Assembly (NCBI GenBank): GCA_903830655.1
Contig: CAIKUQ010000055.1
Coordinates: 1-41,500, forward strand
Direction: 5' to 3'
Origin: an uncultured Actinomycetes bacterium
GTDB lineage: Bacteria > Actinomycetota > Acidimicrobiia > Acidimicrobiales > RAAP-2
Length of the DNA stretch: 41,500 bases
Within the stretch, counting starts at the first letter, position 1. Each line of letters begins with the position of its first letter. Under the pieces are notes generated by a model. That model made no database searches, was not told the origin of the DNA, and was given only the letters and a program-made list of their open reading frames with translations. Both the position numbers and the translations under genes were made by a program. Positions 40,553 to 41,500 of this stretch are shown one piece after another.

Positions 40553-41500
40553 GTGAATCCGCACGAGTATCTCCAACTCCCCACCGTGGAAGAGGACCTC
40601 GTCGTACTCGAAGAGAAGCTGGCCCAGTCGGTCCTCTTCGGTGACCCCTACCTAGACCAGGTCACCACCCACCTCATCTACGCCGGGGGCAAACGACTCC
40701 GCCCGCTCTTGGCGGTGGCGTCGGCTACTGGTGGCGAGCGGCGCGCCACCGATGACGACCTCATGGGCGGCATCGCACTGGAGCTAATGCATCTGGCCTC
40801 GTTGTACCACGATGACGTCATGGACGAGGCTGAAGTGCGTCGCAACGTCGAAAGCGTGAATGCCCGCTACGGCAATCTCATCGCGATTGTCGCGGGCGAC
40901 TACCTCATGGCTCGGTCGGCCGCCATCGCCGCCGATCTGGGAACGCCGGTTGCTAGTTTGCTGGCGCACACCCTGGCCGCCCTAACGCGAGGTCAAATCT
41001 CTGAGGTCCGCACCGCCTTTTCGACCGACCGCACCGAGGCCGATTACTACGAGGCCATCGAGGGCAAGACCGCCTCGCTCATGGCGTCATCTTGTCGAGT
41101 TGGGGCGATTACCGCTCGACGCTCACGCGATGAAATCGAAGCGCTCACGACCTTTGGTCGCTGCTTTGGGATGATCTACCAACTCCGTGACGACATTATG
41201 GACATGACCGCCACCGAGGGTCAACTCGGCAAGCCCGCCGGCCAAGACCTGCAAGAGGGTATCTACAACCTGCCCGCACTCTTTGCTCTCGCCGACCCCG
41301 AACAGGGTCCCACCCTCAAGGCCCTGTTGGGTAAGTCGCTCAATGACGCCGAACGCGAACAGGCTCGCCAGTTGGTGGTTTCAACCGCGGGTATCAAAAA
41401 GACCATCGAAGCGGCCGAACAGTTCTTAGAGGAGGCGGAGATTGCCCTCTCGAAGATCCCCGACGAGAAGCTTCGTGTGGGGTTCAGTGCGCTGATTAGC
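40553..41500 (+). CDS. Polyprenyl (long-chain isoprenyl) diphosphate synthase, 5' part
   Basis: The first 316 codons of an isoprenyl diphosphate synthase; the frame is still open at the window edge. The enzyme condenses isopentenyl diphosphate with allylic diphosphates. The first Asp-rich motif is DDVMD at residues 87-91 and the second is DDIMD at 213-217, with GGKRLRP before and GKTASLM between them. The form with two residues between the Asp pair suggests a medium- or long-chain product such as for menaquinone. GTG is the start, TAAGGT being 6 nt upstream. It is divergent from clpC. Confidence 0.92.
   Translation, partial: MNPHEYLQLPTVEEDLVVLEEKLAQSVLFGDPYLDQVTTHLIYAGGKRLRPLLAVASATGGERRATDDDLMGGIALELMHLASLYHDDVMDEAEVRRNVESVNARYGNLIAIVAGDYLMARSAAIAADLGTPVASLLAHTLAALTRGQISEVRTAFSTDRTEADYYEAIEGKTASLMASSCRVGAITARRSRDEIEALTTFGRCFGMIYQLRDDIMDMTATEGQLGKPAGQDLQEGIYNLPALFALADPEQGPTLKALLGKSLNDAEREQARQLVVSTAGIKKTIEAAEQFLEEAEIALSKIPDEKLRVGFSALIS

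Overview
The window is a gene-dense, roughly mid-50s % GC bacterial chromosome segment with no IS element, prophage or CRISPR array. CarD, a carD-ispD-ispF-rlmB cluster, ClpC, HemQ, GpgS, a CIRCE-controlled solitary GroEL and a CysO-type sulfur carrier point to Actinobacteria. Acid-type sedolisin protease, Thr-rich secreted proteins and frequent leaderless genes would suit an Acidimicrobiia-like lineage. The class-level placement is inference.

Layout. 1-1064: end of an amino-acid ABC transporter. 1093-2260: a double-TetR regulator behind a perfect palindrome. 2257-5333: a GT-C-type membrane protein diverging from an ER-type (SipW-like) signal peptidase module. 5343-11600: Nudix, DUF4395, a sedolisin, a very large secreted protein and a small membrane protein. 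11640-15096: two nuclease-fold-like proteins and typA. 15134-18626: tRNA-Ser, prephenate dehydratase, a PLP amino-acid decarboxylase and an agmatinase-family ureohydrolase. 18689-24073: DUF3048 protein, a paiB-GNAT-GNAT operon, a CLC channel and a permease-YHS fusion. 24119-28841: PhnB-like protein, secreted proteins, a hemQ-nudix-GNAT operon and a TetR regulator. 28891-33033: groEL, a CysO-like carrier, threonine-synthase-like enzyme and divergent gpgS. 33037-35324: LytR_C protein, tRNA-Thr, mscL and a repeat/OmpA-like secreted protein. 35400-41500: rlmB, ispF, ispD, carD, clpC and a truncated polyprenyl diphosphate synthase.

The most striking element is an S-box (SAM-I clan) riboswitch in the leader of the threonine-synthase-like gene (32124-32221), with P2, the kink-turn core, P3 and a covarying pseudoknot. 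It appears to lack P4 and abuts the ribosome binding site. The operon it controls pairs a PLP enzyme of the O-phosphohomoserine-using family with a diglycine-ended, CysO-like sulfur carrier. By analogy with CysM/CysO, this suggests a protein-thiocarboxylate route to homocysteine under SAM control. That is a hypothesis, not a demonstrated function.

A second window-wide signal is a TAnnnT -10 hexamer placed exactly 6 nt before the start codon of twelve genes (7 nt before a thirteenth). This implies widespread leaderless transcription, fixes several starts and supports a small 63-residue membrane protein gene. No intergenic stretch exceeds about 200 bases.
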